DNA of 64,000 nt from Candidatus Latescibacterota bacterium (GCA_012270975.1 JAAXHH010000141.1:186335-250334), one strand, 5' to 3'. Shown: positions 7,897-17,575, counted from the first letter of the stretch. Notes: a model not told the origin generated them from the letters alone. A program made the numbers and translations.

Positions 7897-9355
7897 AACG
7901 ACCATATTCGTGGTGGTGGTGGTGTATTTCGCCGTGGTATTGAACATCGGCGCCGCCGCGTTCCGCCGGTCCCAGCCGACGGCCGAAGACTACTTCCTCG
8001 GGGGCCGCCTCGCCCGTTCGCTCGTCATGTTCATGGCCCTCTTCGGCACGAACATCACGCCTTTCCTGATCATGGGCATATCCGGCCTGGCCTACCATCA
8101 CGGCTACGGTGTGTTCGGCTACACGGCGGCCATGGCGGCCCTGATCATCCCCGTTGCCTACTACGTCATCGGCTACCCCGCATGGATCGCGTCCCGGAAA
8201 CTGAAGGCCGTAACGCCGGCCGAACTGCTCGCCCGCCGGCTCGACAGCCCCAACCTCGGCCGCCTGCTCTTCGTCGTGTACTTCGTATTCATGCTGCCTT
8301 ACCTGTCCACCGGCGTCGCCGGCGTGGGACTGGCCGTCGACGTGTTCACCCAGCAGGCGATCTCCTTCGAAGTCGCGGCGGCCGGCATCCTGGTCATCAC
8401 GCTGCTCTACACCACCACGGGCGGCATGCGGGCGACCATGTGGACCAACGTGTTCCAGGGCCTCGTATTCGGCGTGTTCCTTTACGTATCGATCTTCGTC
8501 GTGGCGGCAGACTTCGGCGGTGTATCAAGCGTCATGCAGGAAGTCGCCCGGCGGTTCCCAGAACTCACGGCCACGAAAGACACGTCGCCCTTCACGACGG
8601 GCAACTGGTTCGTCTGGGGCATGGCCATGGGACTGGTCGTCCTCGCTTTTCCCCACCTGCTGGTGCGCGTATTCGCCGCGAAAGACGTGAAATCTCTGAA
8701 GAATTCCATCCGGTACTATCCCACCATCATGATCGGGTTGATGCTGGTGGCCACCCTCTACGGCGTGTGGGGTCGCATCGAATTCCCGGATTTCGTGGGC
8801 CGGGATTCAGACATGGTCTTCCCCATGGTGATCCGCAGCCACTTCGGTCCCCTGATCCAGGGACTCGCCCTGGCCGGCATCCTGGCGGCGGTCATGTCTA
8901 CCCTGGACGCCCAGATGCTCACCCTGTCGTCCATGCTCACCCGCGACGTGTGGTACGGGTTGTCCCAGCGCAGGCAGGTGGTGCTGGGCCGGCTGTTTCT
9001 CGTCATCCTCGGCGGGATCGCCTACTACATCGTGATCCTCCGGCCGGCCTCCATTTTTGCCTTGGCCCAATTGTCCTTCTCCGGTTTTGTCACGCTGACG
9101 CCCATCTGGCTGCTCGGCCTGCACTGGAGACGGTTCACGGCCGCAGGGGCCATCACGGCCATCGTCGCCGGGAATGCTGTGCTCGTCGCCATGTTCTACG
9201 AATGGCTGCCGAACCCGGGCCTCATCCCCGTCGCATGGAGTTTCATGGCCACGTCCATCGTGGGCGTCGTGGTGTCGCTCTTCACGTCCCCGCCGCCCGA
9301 ATCGGTTACCGAGCCCGTGATGACACCGATTCGCCGGGCCATGGGAGATGGTTGA
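7886..9355 (+). CDS. Sodium:solute symporter family (SSS) transporter
   Basis: A 489-residue integral membrane protein with about 13 hydrophobic helices. SSS features include the early glycine-rich PTAEDYFLGGR, TTGGMRATMWTNVFQG (roughly 170-190) and the stretch AAVMSTLDAQMLTLSSML (roughly 335-350), which corresponds to the sodium-site helix. The family imports pantothenate, organic acids, sugars or amino acids. Pairing with DUF3311 is most common in the pantothenate/organic-acid branch, so that is the best guess, not a demonstrated substrate. It overlaps DUF3311 upstream and is followed after 3 nt by the ABC binding protein gene. Confidence 0.88.
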   Translation: MGPETTIFVVVVVYFAVVLNIGAAAFRRSQPTAEDYFLGGRLARSLVMFMALFGTNITPFLIMGISGLAYHHGYGVFGYTAAMAALIIPVAYYVIGYPAWIASRKLKAVTPAELLARRLDSPNLGRLLFVVYFVFMLPYLSTGVAGVGLAVDVFTQQAISFEVAAAGILVITLLYTTTGGMRATMWTNVFQGLVFGVFLYVSIFVVAADFGGVSSVMQEVARRFPELTATKDTSPFTTGNWFVWGMAMGLVVLAFPHLLVRVFAAKDVKSLKNSIRYYPTIMIGLMLVATLYGVWGRIEFPDFVGRDSDMVFPMVIRSHFGPLIQGLALAGILAAVMSTLDAQMLTLSSMLTRDVWYGLSQRRQVVLGRLFLVILGGIAYYIVILRPASIFALAQLSFSGFVTLTPIWLLGLHWRRFTAAGAITAIVAGNAVLVAMFYEWLPNPGLIPVAWSFMATSIVGVVVSLFTSPPPESVTEPVMTPIRRAMGDG

Positions 9356-9358
9356 GTT

Positions 9359-10723
9359 ATGAATCACCTCGGCAAGGCTCCCCTGATCTTCGGCCTCCTC
9401 TTCCTCCTGGCCTTTCCCGTCATCGTGTTCCGCGGCGATGACCGTTCGGACACGCTGGAATTCTGGATCTTCGCGCAGACGCACTACGATGAATTCAGTG
9501 CCAGGATTCCGGCGTTCGAAGCGGCCCATCCCGGCGTCAAGGTCGAACTTCGGCTGATCTCGAAATTACATGACAAGCTCCTGGCCGCCTTCCTGTCCGG
9601 CATCGGCGGACCCGATCTTTCCGAAGTCGAGATCTCATCGGTCGGAAGGTTCTTCAAGGGCACGAAGGAGGAAATCGGCTTCGTGGACCTGACCGACCGC
9701 ATCGAGCGTGAAGGGATCACGGATGAGTTCGTCCAGGCGCGCCTCGCGCCCTGGTCCTTAGGCGGCCGGGTATACGGCCTGCCCCGCGACGTCCATCCCG
9801 TCATGCTCCTGTACCGTCACGACGTCTACGCGGAAGCGGGGATTGATCCGGCATCCATCGAAACATGGGACGATTTCGTCCGCGAGACGAGACCTCTTGC
9901 CCGCGACGACGACGGCGACGGGCAGCCCGACCGCTACCCGATCATGCTGAGCGCCCACAAGCCCGGCCATTTCTGGCTTTTGCTCCTGCAGAACGGCGGC
10001 GGGATGTTCGATGAGGACGGCGGGGTCATCATCGACAACGACATTGCCGTATCCACACTGGAATTCTACTGCAGCCTGCTCAACGAGGCGCAACTGGCCA
10101 TCCCCGAATTCTCCCAGGACCCGGCCAGCTACGCCGCCATGAAGGAAGGCATCATTCTGGGGGTGCTGGCACCGGACTGGTACATCAGCTTCGTACGGAG
10201 GTTCGTCCCGGAACTGGAGGGAAAATGGCGGGCGATGCCCTTGCCGGCCTGGCGGGAAGGCGAGCGCCGCACCTCGACCTGGGGCGGCACCATGATCGCG
10301 GTCACCAGACAGGCCAAGAACCCGGATCTAGCCTGGGAATTCGCCAAGTTCGCCTACATGGACGACGAGGCCCTCGCGAACCGTTACCGCAAGACCTTTA
10401 TCATACCGCCGATCCGTTCGGCGTGGTCCAACCCGGTGTATACCGAGCCCGAGGCGTACCTGGACGGGCAGGTCCTGGGCAGAAGCCTTACGGAACTCGC
10501 GCCCGACATCCCCGGATTCCACCTGAACCCGTACTGGGCCGAGGCCAACGATCTGTTGAGGCAGGCCGTGTACGAAGCCGCCAATGGGATTCGGACACCC
10601 GCCGATGCGCTGTCCAACCTGGCAGCGCAGGTCCGCGCGCTCCTGGAAGATACAACGTCTGTTACTGAAGGCGGCGAGATGCGATTGCCGTCGCCGCAAA
10701 TCGAAACGACAGAGACCGAATGA
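9359..10723 (+). CDS. Extracellular solute-binding protein, family 1 (carbohydrate-type ABC importer)
   Basis: A 454-residue periplasmic binding protein of the maltose/sn-glycerol-3-phosphate type. It has an N-terminal hydrophobic segment (LIFGLLFLLAFPVIVF) with no lipobox cysteine, so it is either cleaved or membrane-anchored. The mature part starts DTLEFWIFAQTHYDEF and keeps the family pattern FEAAHPGVKVEL and GGPDLSEVE. An acidic loop DDDGDGQPDR near 180-190 resembles a calcium-binding loop found in some relatives. The gene overlaps the first permease by 4 nt (ATGA). The ligand is probably a sugar or sugar derivative, by family only. Confidence 0.88.
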   Translation: MNHLGKAPLIFGLLFLLAFPVIVFRGDDRSDTLEFWIFAQTHYDEFSARIPAFEAAHPGVKVELRLISKLHDKLLAAFLSGIGGPDLSEVEISSVGRFFKGTKEEIGFVDLTDRIEREGITDEFVQARLAPWSLGGRVYGLPRDVHPVMLLYRHDVYAEAGIDPASIETWDDFVRETRPLARDDDGDGQPDRYPIMLSAHKPGHFWLLLLQNGGGMFDEDGGVIIDNDIAVSTLEFYCSLLNEAQLAIPEFSQDPASYAAMKEGIILGVLAPDWYISFVRRFVPELEGKWRAMPLPAWREGERRTSTWGGTMIAVTRQAKNPDLAWEFAKFAYMDDEALANRYRKTFIIPPIRSAWSNPVYTEPEAYLDGQVLGRSLTELAPDIPGFHLNPYWAEANDLLRQAVYEAANGIRTPADALSNLAAQVRALLEDTTSVTEGGEMRLPSPQIETTETE

Positions 10724-11571
10724 AGCCCCGGTACGCCCCCTATTTCTTCCTCGCGCCTTTCTTCACGCTCTTCGGGGTCTTCATGGTCTACCCCCTGTTC
10801 GATTCGATCCGGCTCAGTACGTACAGTGTCCGGGGCATGCGGAACCAGACCTTCGTGGGCTTGGAGAACATCGAGCGGTTGCTTGCCGATCCGCTCTTCT
10901 GGACCGCACTCTGGAACACCGCCTATTTCGCCGCAGGCAGCCTGCTCCTGCAACTGCCCGTGGCCCTGGCCCTCGCCCTGCTCCTCAGCAACGCCCGCCT
11001 GAAGGGACGGAACCTGTTCCGCCTCTCCTTCTTCTCGCCGGTGTTGATCTCCGGCGTGTTCATCGCCGTGATCTTCTACCTGCTGTACGACCGGCGCTAC
11101 GGCCTGGTGAACCAGGTCCTCGGTTCCGAAATCCAGTGGCTACAGGATCCGGACCTGGTCATGCCCGCCCTCGTGCTGGCCGGCGTCTGGCGGTGGGCGG
11201 GATTCAACATGGTCTACTTCCTCGCCGGGCTTCAGAGCATCCGGCAGGAGCTCTACGAGGCGGCGGCGGTGGACGGCGCGGGTACCTGGCAGAGCTTCGT
11301 TCACGTGACGATCCCCGCCCTCAAGCCCGTGATCGCCTTCGTGGTCATCACTTCCATGATCGGCTCGTTCCAGCTCTTCGACCTGCCCTACGTGCTTACG
11401 GAGGGCGGTCCGGGCAACGCAAGCATGACGATGGTGATGTACCTGTACAAGCACGGATTCGAATTCATCAACCTCGGCTACGCGGCGACCATCGGGTGGG
11501 CCCTGGCCGTGATCATCGGGGTTATTTCCATCGTCCAGGTCCGGTTTTTCGGCGTATTCAGGGAAAACTGA
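10720..11571 (+). CDS. ABC sugar permease, MalF/UgpA type
   Basis: A 283-residue inner-membrane subunit with six predicted helices. The EAA loop that docks the ATPase reads YEAAAVDGAGTWQSFVHV (about 184-201), with the usual IPALKP following. The start ATG overlaps the stop of the binding protein gene. Together with the next gene it forms the membrane channel of a carbohydrate-type importer. The matching ATPase is not in this window. Confidence 0.92.
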   Translation: MKPRYAPYFFLAPFFTLFGVFMVYPLFDSIRLSTYSVRGMRNQTFVGLENIERLLADPLFWTALWNTAYFAAGSLLLQLPVALALALLLSNARLKGRNLFRLSFFSPVLISGVFIAVIFYLLYDRRYGLVNQVLGSEIQWLQDPDLVMPALVLAGVWRWAGFNMVYFLAGLQSIRQELYEAAAVDGAGTWQSFVHVTIPALKPVIAFVVITSMIGSFQLFDLPYVLTEGGPGNASMTMVMYLYKHGFEFINLGYAATIGWALAVIIGVISIVQVRFFGVFREN

Positions 11572-11575
11572 CATC

Positions 11576-12400
11576 ATGAGACACCCTGTTCGCACCACCA
11601 TCACCTATGTGCTCCTGATTCTGCTGACCGTCCTGGTCCTGACGCCGCTGTTCTGGGTGGTATCCGCTTCCTTCAAGCCGTCGGGCGAGATCTTCTCTTA
11701 CCCGCCCACTTTTCTGCCCCAGGAACCCACGCTCGAGAACTTCACCCGGCTGTTCCAGGAAATGCCAATCATCCAGTACGTCGTCAACAGCACCTTCCTG
11801 GCCACGTCGCACACGCTGCTGCTCCTCGCCATCGCCACCATGGGCGGGTTCGCCTTCGCCAAGTACTCTTTCAAAGGGCGAGGCATCCTCTTCGCCATCG
11901 TGCTGGCGTCGATGATGATCCCCTTTCACCTGGTACTGGTGCCCCTGTTCACCCTGTTGTACCAGTTCGGCTGGCTCGACACCTACCAGGGCGTGATCCT
12001 GCCCTACCTGGCGTCCAGCGGATTCGGCGTGTTCCTCATGCGGCAGTTCATCCTCGGCGTGCCCTCGGACCTGCTCGATGCGGCGCGGATCGACGGCACC
12101 TCCGAATTCGGTATCTACTGGCGCGTCATCATCCCGGCCGTGAAACCGGCCATGGGCGCCCTGAGCATCTTCGGGTTTCTGGGAGCCTGGAACGAATTCC
12201 TCTGGCCCATGATCGTGCTGCGGGACGCCGCCAAGTACACGCTGCCCCTCGGCCTGGCCAGCCTGGTGGGCGTCTACCGCCAGGAATACGGCATGCTCAT
12301 GGCCGGGACGCTGCTGTCTATCCTGCCCATCATGGCCCTGTTCCTCGCGATGCAGCGGGAGTTCGTGCAGGGGATTACGCTGGGGGCGGTGAAGGAGTAG
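11576..12400 (+). CDS. ABC sugar permease, MalG/UgpE type
   Basis: A 274-residue partner permease with six helices and the EAA loop LLDAARIDGTSEFGIYWRV (about 164-182). It starts 4 nt after the first permease. The last helix ends LAMQREFVQGITLGAVKE, typical of the MalG branch. The operon closes here with no ATPase gene, so the transporter must borrow an ATPase encoded elsewhere, as multi-partner MsmX-type ATPases do in other bacteria. Confidence 0.92.
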   Translation: MRHPVRTTITYVLLILLTVLVLTPLFWVVSASFKPSGEIFSYPPTFLPQEPTLENFTRLFQEMPIIQYVVNSTFLATSHTLLLLAIATMGGFAFAKYSFKGRGILFAIVLASMMIPFHLVLVPLFTLLYQFGWLDTYQGVILPYLASSGFGVFLMRQFILGVPSDLLDAARIDGTSEFGIYWRVIIPAVKPAMGALSIFGFLGAWNEFLWPMIVLRDAAKYTLPLGLASLVGVYRQEYGMLMAGTLLSILPIMALFLAMQREFVQGITLGAVKE

Positions 12401-12508
12401 GCGGAGTGGGAAGTTTTCCTCTACAATAGTAAACAAATACAAATGGTCATGAGGTTTAAAGAAGTTGACGGGCGAAGACATTCGTCGCACTTTGAGCGAT
12501 TCGCGAAC

Positions 12509-12574
12509 GAACGATTGCAGATCAGTGCACGAACGATTGCAGATCAGCGCACGGTCGATTGCAGATCAGTGCGC
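12509..12574. repeat. 22-bp tandem repeat, three copies
   Basis: Units at 12509-12530, 12531-12552 and 12553-12574 share the core CGATTGCAGATCAG and differ at only a few positions. The 22-bp period is close to two helical turns. The array ends 41 bp before the start of the methyltransferase gene. There are no spacers, so it is not a CRISPR array. It could be a protein-binding array or a slippage product. Confidence 0.85.
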
Positions 12575-12615
12575 GAGTGGGAAAGAAGGAAGTTCAGAAA
12601 GGAGTTACCTCGAAT

Positions 12616-13449
12616 ATGACGGATCAAGACCGCGACCGACAATACACGATGGGACGCAGCGACGAAGAGACAGAACGCCTGATTGAGCAGTCCCGGCTAC
12701 TCAGACCGATCACGGAGCGGTTTCTGAAATCGGCCGGCCTTGCACGGGGAATGCGGGTCCTCGACATTGGAAGCGGCGCGGGTGACGTGGCGCTGGTCGC
12801 GGCGGAGCTCGTGGGTCCGGAAGGGGAGGTCGTGGGCGTGGACATGAATCCGGAGATTCTAGAAACCGCCCGAGATAGGGTCCGGCAGACGGGGCACCGA
12901 AACGTGGAGTTCCTTGCGGGCGACGTACATACCCTGGAAACGGGCGAAGATTTCGACGCCCTGATCGGAAGGCTGGTACTCATGTACCTGCCCGATCCCG
13001 TGGCCACACTCAAACAACTTATAACCCGATTGCGTCCCCGCGGTCTCGTCGTCTTCCAGGAAATCGATTTCACGATGACCCGGTCGTACAGTAACGAGGA
13101 TACTCCACTTATGCGCCTGATGGTCGACTGGATCATCGACGTATTCGAGCGCTCCGGGGCGAATCCCAATATGGGACTGGACCTGCACCGGGTGTTCATC
13201 GAGGCGGGCCTGCCCGAGCCGACCCTTGACTCGGGCATGCTGCTGGGCGGTTCCGTCGACTGGCCGGGGTATTCGTACATCGCGAATTCCTTTCGAAGCG
13301 TCGTCCCACTGCTGGAACACTACGGGATCGCGACTGCCGAAGAGGTGGACATCGACACCATTCCCCAACGGGTCAGGGAGGAAATCGTCGCGGCGAAGCG
13401 TCCTGTGGTCATTCCGCCGCACATTGGGGCGTGGGCGACTAAAGTGTGA
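12616..13449 (+). CDS. Class I SAM-dependent methyltransferase
   Basis: A 277-residue protein with motif I VLDIGSGAGDVAL (near residues 50-62), the acidic end of strand 2 VVGVDMNPEIL and motif IV region ALIGRLVLMYLPDP. This layout is that of the UbiE/small-molecule methyltransferase family. The substrate is unknown. The start at 12616 (MTDQDRDRQYTMGRSDEE) is preceded by AGGAG at 11 nt. A longer frame begins inside the tandem repeat at 12559 and was rejected. It is separated from the ABC operon by a 215-bp spacer carrying the repeat and followed by a hairpin. Confidence 0.85.
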   Translation: MTDQDRDRQYTMGRSDEETERLIEQSRLLRPITERFLKSAGLARGMRVLDIGSGAGDVALVAAELVGPEGEVVGVDMNPEILETARDRVRQTGHRNVEFLAGDVHTLETGEDFDALIGRLVLMYLPDPVATLKQLITRLRPRGLVVFQEIDFTMTRSYSNEDTPLMRLMVDWIIDVFERSGANPNMGLDLHRVFIEAGLPEPTLDSGMLLGGSVDWPGYSYIANSFRSVVPLLEHYGIATAEEVDIDTIPQRVREEIVAAKRPVVIPPHIGAWATKV

Positions 13450-13478
13450 GAATCAAAAGCGCCGCTTTCGATTTTCAC
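13446..13478 (+). terminator. Long inverted repeat at the methyltransferase stop codon
   Basis: Two 16-nt arms (13446-13461 and 13463-13478) are complementary at 14 positions, with a core of AAAGCG pairing with CGCTTT. It starts at the stop codon. There is no clean T-run after it, so intrinsic termination is plausible but not certain. An mRNA-stabilising hairpin is the alternative. Confidence 0.45.
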
Positions 13479-13660
13479 ATTTGTTGCGACACCGAGACTA
13501 AATCGCAATTAAAGTCAGGCTTTCACAAGGCATGATTCCGCGATTGTATTAAATCCAGGCTATAATAGTGGGCCGGTTTAGTTCTGTATTAAAGTCAGAA
13601 TGCAACAAGCATCATACGAGTTTTCCATGATTTCCTGCCTCAAGTCACCCTATCTTCACC

Positions 13661-13689
13661 TTGCCATTTTCCCCCTAACGTCCTATATT
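13661..13689 (+). promoter_or_regulatory. Predicted sigma-70 promoter of glnS
   Basis: TTGCCA (13661-13666), a 17-bp spacer and TATATT (13684-13689), placing a start near 13696 and a leader of about 38 nt. The upstream spacer (13500-13600) also contains three near-copies of TATTAAAGTCAG and an isolated TATAAT at 13561. Confidence 0.55.
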
Positions 13690-13733
13690 ACACGCTCTTG
13701 AATCTGCTCCGACGGTAACCTGAACAGGTACTT

Positions 13734-15410
13734 ATGAGCACAGAAAAACCGTACAGGGATTTCATACGCGAAATCATCGACGCGGACATGGAGAGCGGGA
13801 AGTTCGGGGGCAAGGTGATGACCCGTTTTCCTCCGGAGCCGAACGGCTATCTCCATATCGGGCATGCGAAGTCGATCTGCCTGAATTTCGGTGTGGCGGA
13901 AGAGTACGACGGTCTGTGCAACCTCCGGTTCGACGACTCGAATCCGGAAACGGAGAACGTGGACTACGTCGAAGGGATCAAGCGGGATATCCGGTGGCTA
14001 GGATTCGACTGGGAAGACCGGCTGTACTTCGCTTCCGACTACTTCGATCAGCTGTACGCCTACGCGCTGCAACTCGTGGACCAAGGCGACGCCTACGTGG
14101 ACAGCCTGACCTGGGAAGAGATGCGGGATCACCGGGGCACGCCCACGGAACCGGGCCGCAACAGTCCGTACCGCGAGCGGACGGCCGCGGAAAACCGGGG
14201 TCTGTTCAAACGCATGCAGACCGGGGAGTTTCCGGACGGCGCGCACGTCCTGCGGGCCCGGATCGACATGGCCCATCCCAACCTGACGATGCGCGATCCC
14301 GTGCTGTACCGGATTCGGCACGCCCATCACTACCGCACCGGGGACAAGTGGCGCGTGTATCCTATGTACGATTTCACCCACTGCCTGTCGGATTCCATCG
14401 AAGGCATCACCCACTCGCTCTGCACCCTGGAATTTGAGAACAACCGGCCGCTTTACGACTGGATCCTGGACCGGCTGGACGTCTATCACCCCCAGCAGAT
14501 CGAATTCGCGCCGTTGGCGCTGGCCCACACCGTGCTTTCGAAGCGCTTCTACCGGCCGCTCATCGATGAAGGCGTGCTGTCCGGCTGGGACGACCCGCGC
14601 ATGCCCACGCTGTCCGGCCTGCGGCGCCGGGGATACACCCCCGAGTCCGTCCGGACCCTCTGTGACCGCGTCGGCGTGGCCAAGAACCACAATCTCATCG
14701 ACATGGCCCTGGCGGATTTCATCATCCGGGAAGACCTGAACAAACGTGCGCCCCGGGTCATGGGCGTGCTGGACCCGCTGAAGGTCGTTATCACCAACTA
14801 CCCCACCGACCGCACTGAGCAGATGGAAGCCGTGAACAACCCGGAGGATGAAGGGATGGGCACGCGGGAAGTACCCTTTACCCGTGAAATCTATATCGAG
14901 CGCAACGACTTCATGGAAGATCCGCCGCGAAAGTTCTTCCGGCTGGCGCCGGGCCGGGAAGTCCGCCTGCGCTACGGCTACTACATCACCTGCACGGACG
15001 TGATCAAGGACGATGACGGGCGCGTAGTCGAACTGCACTGCACCTACGATCCGGAATCCCGGGGCGGGACTACGCCGGACGGCCGGAAGGTACGCGGCAC
15101 CATACACTGGGTATCGGCCGCGCACGCCCTGAACGCCACCGTGCGCCTCTACGACCGGCTGTTCAGCGATCCGGATCCCCGTCCGGGCGAGGTCGACGAC
15201 GACCGGTCTTTGTTGAACCCTGATTCGCTCAAGACCGTCACGGACTGCAAGATTGAACCCGGTCTTGCGAAAGCCGAACCTGGTGTGAACTACCAGTTCG
15301 AGCGTCTGGGCTACTTCTGTGTCGACGCCGTCGAAACCCAAACGAACGGACCCGTTTTCAACCGGACGATCACCCTCCGCGATACCTGGGCCAAGATCCA
15401 GCAGAAGTAG
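13734..15410 (+). CDS. glnS: Glutaminyl-tRNA synthetase
   Basis: Class I aminoacyl-tRNA synthetase that charges tRNA-Gln with glutamine directly. The 558 residues match the bacterial enzyme. The HIGH motif is at 41-44 ([11 protein letters not shown]). The KMSKS equivalent is VLSKR at 267-271, the usual GlnRS variant. RFDDSNPE near 62-70 and the C-terminal beta-barrel anticodon domain (from about 340) are also typical of GlnRS rather than the non-discriminating GluRS. Its presence implies that tRNA-Gln is charged directly rather than by GatCAB transamidation. The 3' end, including the TAG stop, is tandemly duplicated with an 11-bp period (15402-15422). Confidence 0.96.
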   Translation: MSTEKPYRDFIREIIDADMESGKFGGKVMTRFPPEPNGYLHIGHAKSICLNFGVAEEYDGLCNLRFDDSNPETENVDYVEGIKRDIRWLGFDWEDRLYFASDYFDQLYAYALQLVDQGDAYVDSLTWEEMRDHRGTPTEPGRNSPYRERTAAENRGLFKRMQTGEFPDGAHVLRARIDMAHPNLTMRDPVLYRIRHAHHYRTGDKWRVYPMYDFTHCLSDSIEGITHSLCTLEFENNRPLYDWILDRLDVYHPQQIEFAPLALAHTVLSKRFYRPLIDEGVLSGWDDPRMPTLSGLRRRGYTPESVRTLCDRVGVAKNHNLIDMALADFIIREDLNKRAPRVMGVLDPLKVVITNYPTDRTEQMEAVNNPEDEGMGTREVPFTREIYIERNDFMEDPPRKFFRLAPGREVRLRYGYYITCTDVIKDDDGRVVELHCTYDPESRGGTTPDGRKVRGTIHWVSAAHALNATVRLYDRLFSDPDPRPGEVDDDRSLLNPDSLKTVTDCKIEPGLAKAEPGVNYQFERLGYFCVDAVETQTNGPVFNRTITLRDTWAKIQQK

Positions 15411-15422
15411 AACAGAAGTAGA
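15402..15422. repeat. 11-bp tandem duplication spanning the glnS stop codon
   Basis: CAGAAGTAGA occurs at 15402-15411 and again at 15413-15422. The first copy contains the glnS TAG stop (15408-15410) and the second provides an extra TAG just downstream. Confidence 0.8.
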
Positions 15423-15470
15423 TAAGAGTATTGGTAACTAACAGAGACGATCCCATCCAGGAAGGTGATT

Positions 15471-16547
15471 ATGGCACGTCTATTCGGAAAAGAGTATACA
15501 CGCCGGGAACTGCTCAATCTCGTCGGCGACATGAGCCAGGTAGCCCATGCTCGGTACGGCGAACTGCGCGAAGGCAGCGACCGGGGCGCCGATCTCATCG
15601 AGGTGTTCAACGCCTCGGGCCTGTGCTTCTCCCTGTTACCGGGGCGGGCGCTTGATGTGGCCTCGGCCCACTACAAGGGCATGTCGCTCTGCTTCCGCGG
15701 CAACACGGGCGACGTGGGGCCGGCGTTCTACGAACCGCAGGGATACGGCTGGATGCGGGGGTTCTACGGCGGGCTGGTCCTCAGCTGCGGGATGACGTTC
15801 ACGGGACATCCGGAAGTCGATCCGGAAGAAGAAAACGAAGAACTCGGTCTCCACGGGCGCCTGTCCTTCCTTCCCGCCCGGCAGGTTCATACCGATGGCC
15901 AGTGGGACGGCGATGACTACATCATCAAAGTGCGCGGGAAGATCAGGGAAGCCGTCGTCTTCGGCACCAACCTGGAACTCACCCGGGAAATCTCGACGGT
16001 CCTGGGCGAGAAATCGCTGCACATCCACGACCGTATACACAACCAGTCTGTCGATCGTTCACCGCTCATGTTCGTCTACCACTGCAATCCCGGTTTCCCC
16101 ATCCTCGACGAGGGCACGCGCGTCGTTATCGACAGCGAAAAGTCGACGGAATGGCTCGAAGACCGTGAGGTCGATTCCGCAACTTTTTCTACGGTCTCCG
16201 CACCTGCAGACGAAGCACACGACGACGTCTACGTCCTTCGTCCCCGGGCCGATGCCAGCGGTCTGTGCCACGTGGGACTGATCAATGACCGCCTCGGACT
16301 GGGCCTGTACTGGTCCTTCCCCAAGGCTGAAATCCCCATCGTCAGCCACTGGCAGCACTTTCACAAGGGCACCTACGTCACCGGCATCGAACCGGGCAAT
16401 GTCAGCATGCTCGGCCGGGCCTGGAACCGCAAGAACGGCTACCTGCAGCACATCGAGCCCGATGAAGTGCGCGATTTTCACCTGGAGATCGGCGTGCTGG
16501 AAGGAGCGGAAGAGATTGCGGCGTTCGAGGCGAAGGTAGGTGGGTGA
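15471..16547 (+). CDS. DUF4432 family protein (aldose 1-epimerase-like fold)
   Basis: A 358-residue protein of the DUF4432 group, related to galactose mutarotase-like beta-sandwich proteins that bind sugars. Visible family stretches are GMSLCFRGNTGDVGPAFYEP near 65-84, GRLSFLPARQVH near 130, MFVYHCNPGFP near 200 and the C-terminal KGTYVTGIEPGN. Several histidines in these stretches fit the mutarotase-type active site, but no reaction is established for this family. The ATG at 15471 has AGGAAGG 5 nt upstream. It follows glnS by 60 bp with no terminator in between. Confidence 0.82.
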   Translation: MARLFGKEYTRRELLNLVGDMSQVAHARYGELREGSDRGADLIEVFNASGLCFSLLPGRALDVASAHYKGMSLCFRGNTGDVGPAFYEPQGYGWMRGFYGGLVLSCGMTFTGHPEVDPEEENEELGLHGRLSFLPARQVHTDGQWDGDDYIIKVRGKIREAVVFGTNLELTREISTVLGEKSLHIHDRIHNQSVDRSPLMFVYHCNPGFPILDEGTRVVIDSEKSTEWLEDREVDSATFSTVSAPADEAHDDVYVLRPRADASGLCHVGLINDRLGLGLYWSFPKAEIPIVSHWQHFHKGTYVTGIEPGNVSMLGRAWNRKNGYLQHIEPDEVRDFHLEIGVLEGAEEIAAFEAKVGG

Positions 16548-16627
16548 GGGAATCGTTCCACTTTGATCCGAGTTCGATATCAGGTTGGATGTTGATTGGA
16601 CTATAAAGCCAGGAAATCCTTTCCCTG

Positions 16628-17392
16628 ATGGGACGCATCGATTCGTACTTGATCTGTGCCACCCCACGCACAGGCAGTACCTTGTTGTGTGGACTGATGG
16701 CGTCCACGAAAGTTGCGGGTCAACCCGAGTCATATTTCCGGCAACCCGACGAGCAATTGTGGGCTGACCGTTGGGACATTGTCCGTCCTACGGATGGGGG
16801 CTTCGAGTATTCCGAGTTTATTCGCGCCGCCTTCGCCGCGGGCAGGTCAGAAAACGGGGTGTTTGCCGCCCGAATCATGTGGGGGACTTTGGACTATTTG
16901 TTCGAAAGGCTGGGTACCGTCTATCCAGCTCACACTGGCAGCGATTTCGACCTGTTGAACCTGGCGTTCGGACATACGGGGTATATCTATCTTCAGCGCG
17001 ACGATATTCTGGCACAGGCTGTGTCGTGGCACCGGGCAGAGCAAACTCATATTTGGCACCAGACCGATAGGATGGAGTCGAAACAGCCGAAACAGGAACC
17101 ACGCTTCGACTTCGATCAAATCACTAAGTTGGTGCAAGTGATAGGAAATCACAATTCGGCTTGGCGGGCGTGGTTTGCTTCTGCGGGAATTCAGCCGCAC
17201 AGGGTGCGGTATGAAGAACTGGACGCCGACCCCGTCGGTGTGGCCGGTGAAATCCTTGACTTCCTCGGGCTCAAGTTACCGCCCGGACGCCAGATCACGA
17301 CTCAGAACGAACGTCTTGCGGACGAACTCAACGCCGAATGGATTGACCGCTACCGTGCAGAATTGATAGAACGGAATGATAACATACACTGA
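16628..17392 (+). CDS. Stf0-like sulfotransferase
   Basis: Predicted cytoplasmic PAPS-dependent sulfotransferase, 254 residues, related to the mycobacterial trehalose 2-sulfotransferase family. The 5'-phosphosulfate-binding loop is CATPRTGSTLL (10-20), followed by the Stf0-type AGQPESYF at 30-37. The 3'-phosphate-binding serine/arginine region is probably IYLQRDDILAQAVS near 116-130. The acceptor is unknown. The gene and its flanks are clearly less GC-rich than the neighbours (about 50-55% in sampled lines against about 60-65% elsewhere), which suggests later acquisition. Confidence 0.82.
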   Translation: MGRIDSYLICATPRTGSTLLCGLMASTKVAGQPESYFRQPDEQLWADRWDIVRPTDGGFEYSEFIRAAFAAGRSENGVFAARIMWGTLDYLFERLGTVYPAHTGSDFDLLNLAFGHTGYIYLQRDDILAQAVSWHRAEQTHIWHQTDRMESKQPKQEPRFDFDQITKLVQVIGNHNSAWRAWFASAGIQPHRVRYEELDADPVGVAGEILDFLGLKLPPGRQITTQNERLADELNAEWIDRYRAELIERNDNIH

Positions 17393-17575
17393 GTGCAGAA
17401 AAGACAGATGCACATAACACGGACGTTGGGTAGGTCACTTTGTAATCAGGATTCATCCGACCAGCGATTAAACTTCGCGCTGACAGGTTGCTACGCTCGC
17501 TTACAGGTTTTGGCACTGGACCGTTTGCACGTGGTATATCCACCCCAAGTCTAACCAGAACGGGGAGTACACAAG

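Noticed and set aside
12509-12574. CRISPR array
   Set aside because: The 22-bp units are directly adjacent with no spacers, only three copies, and there are no cas genes.
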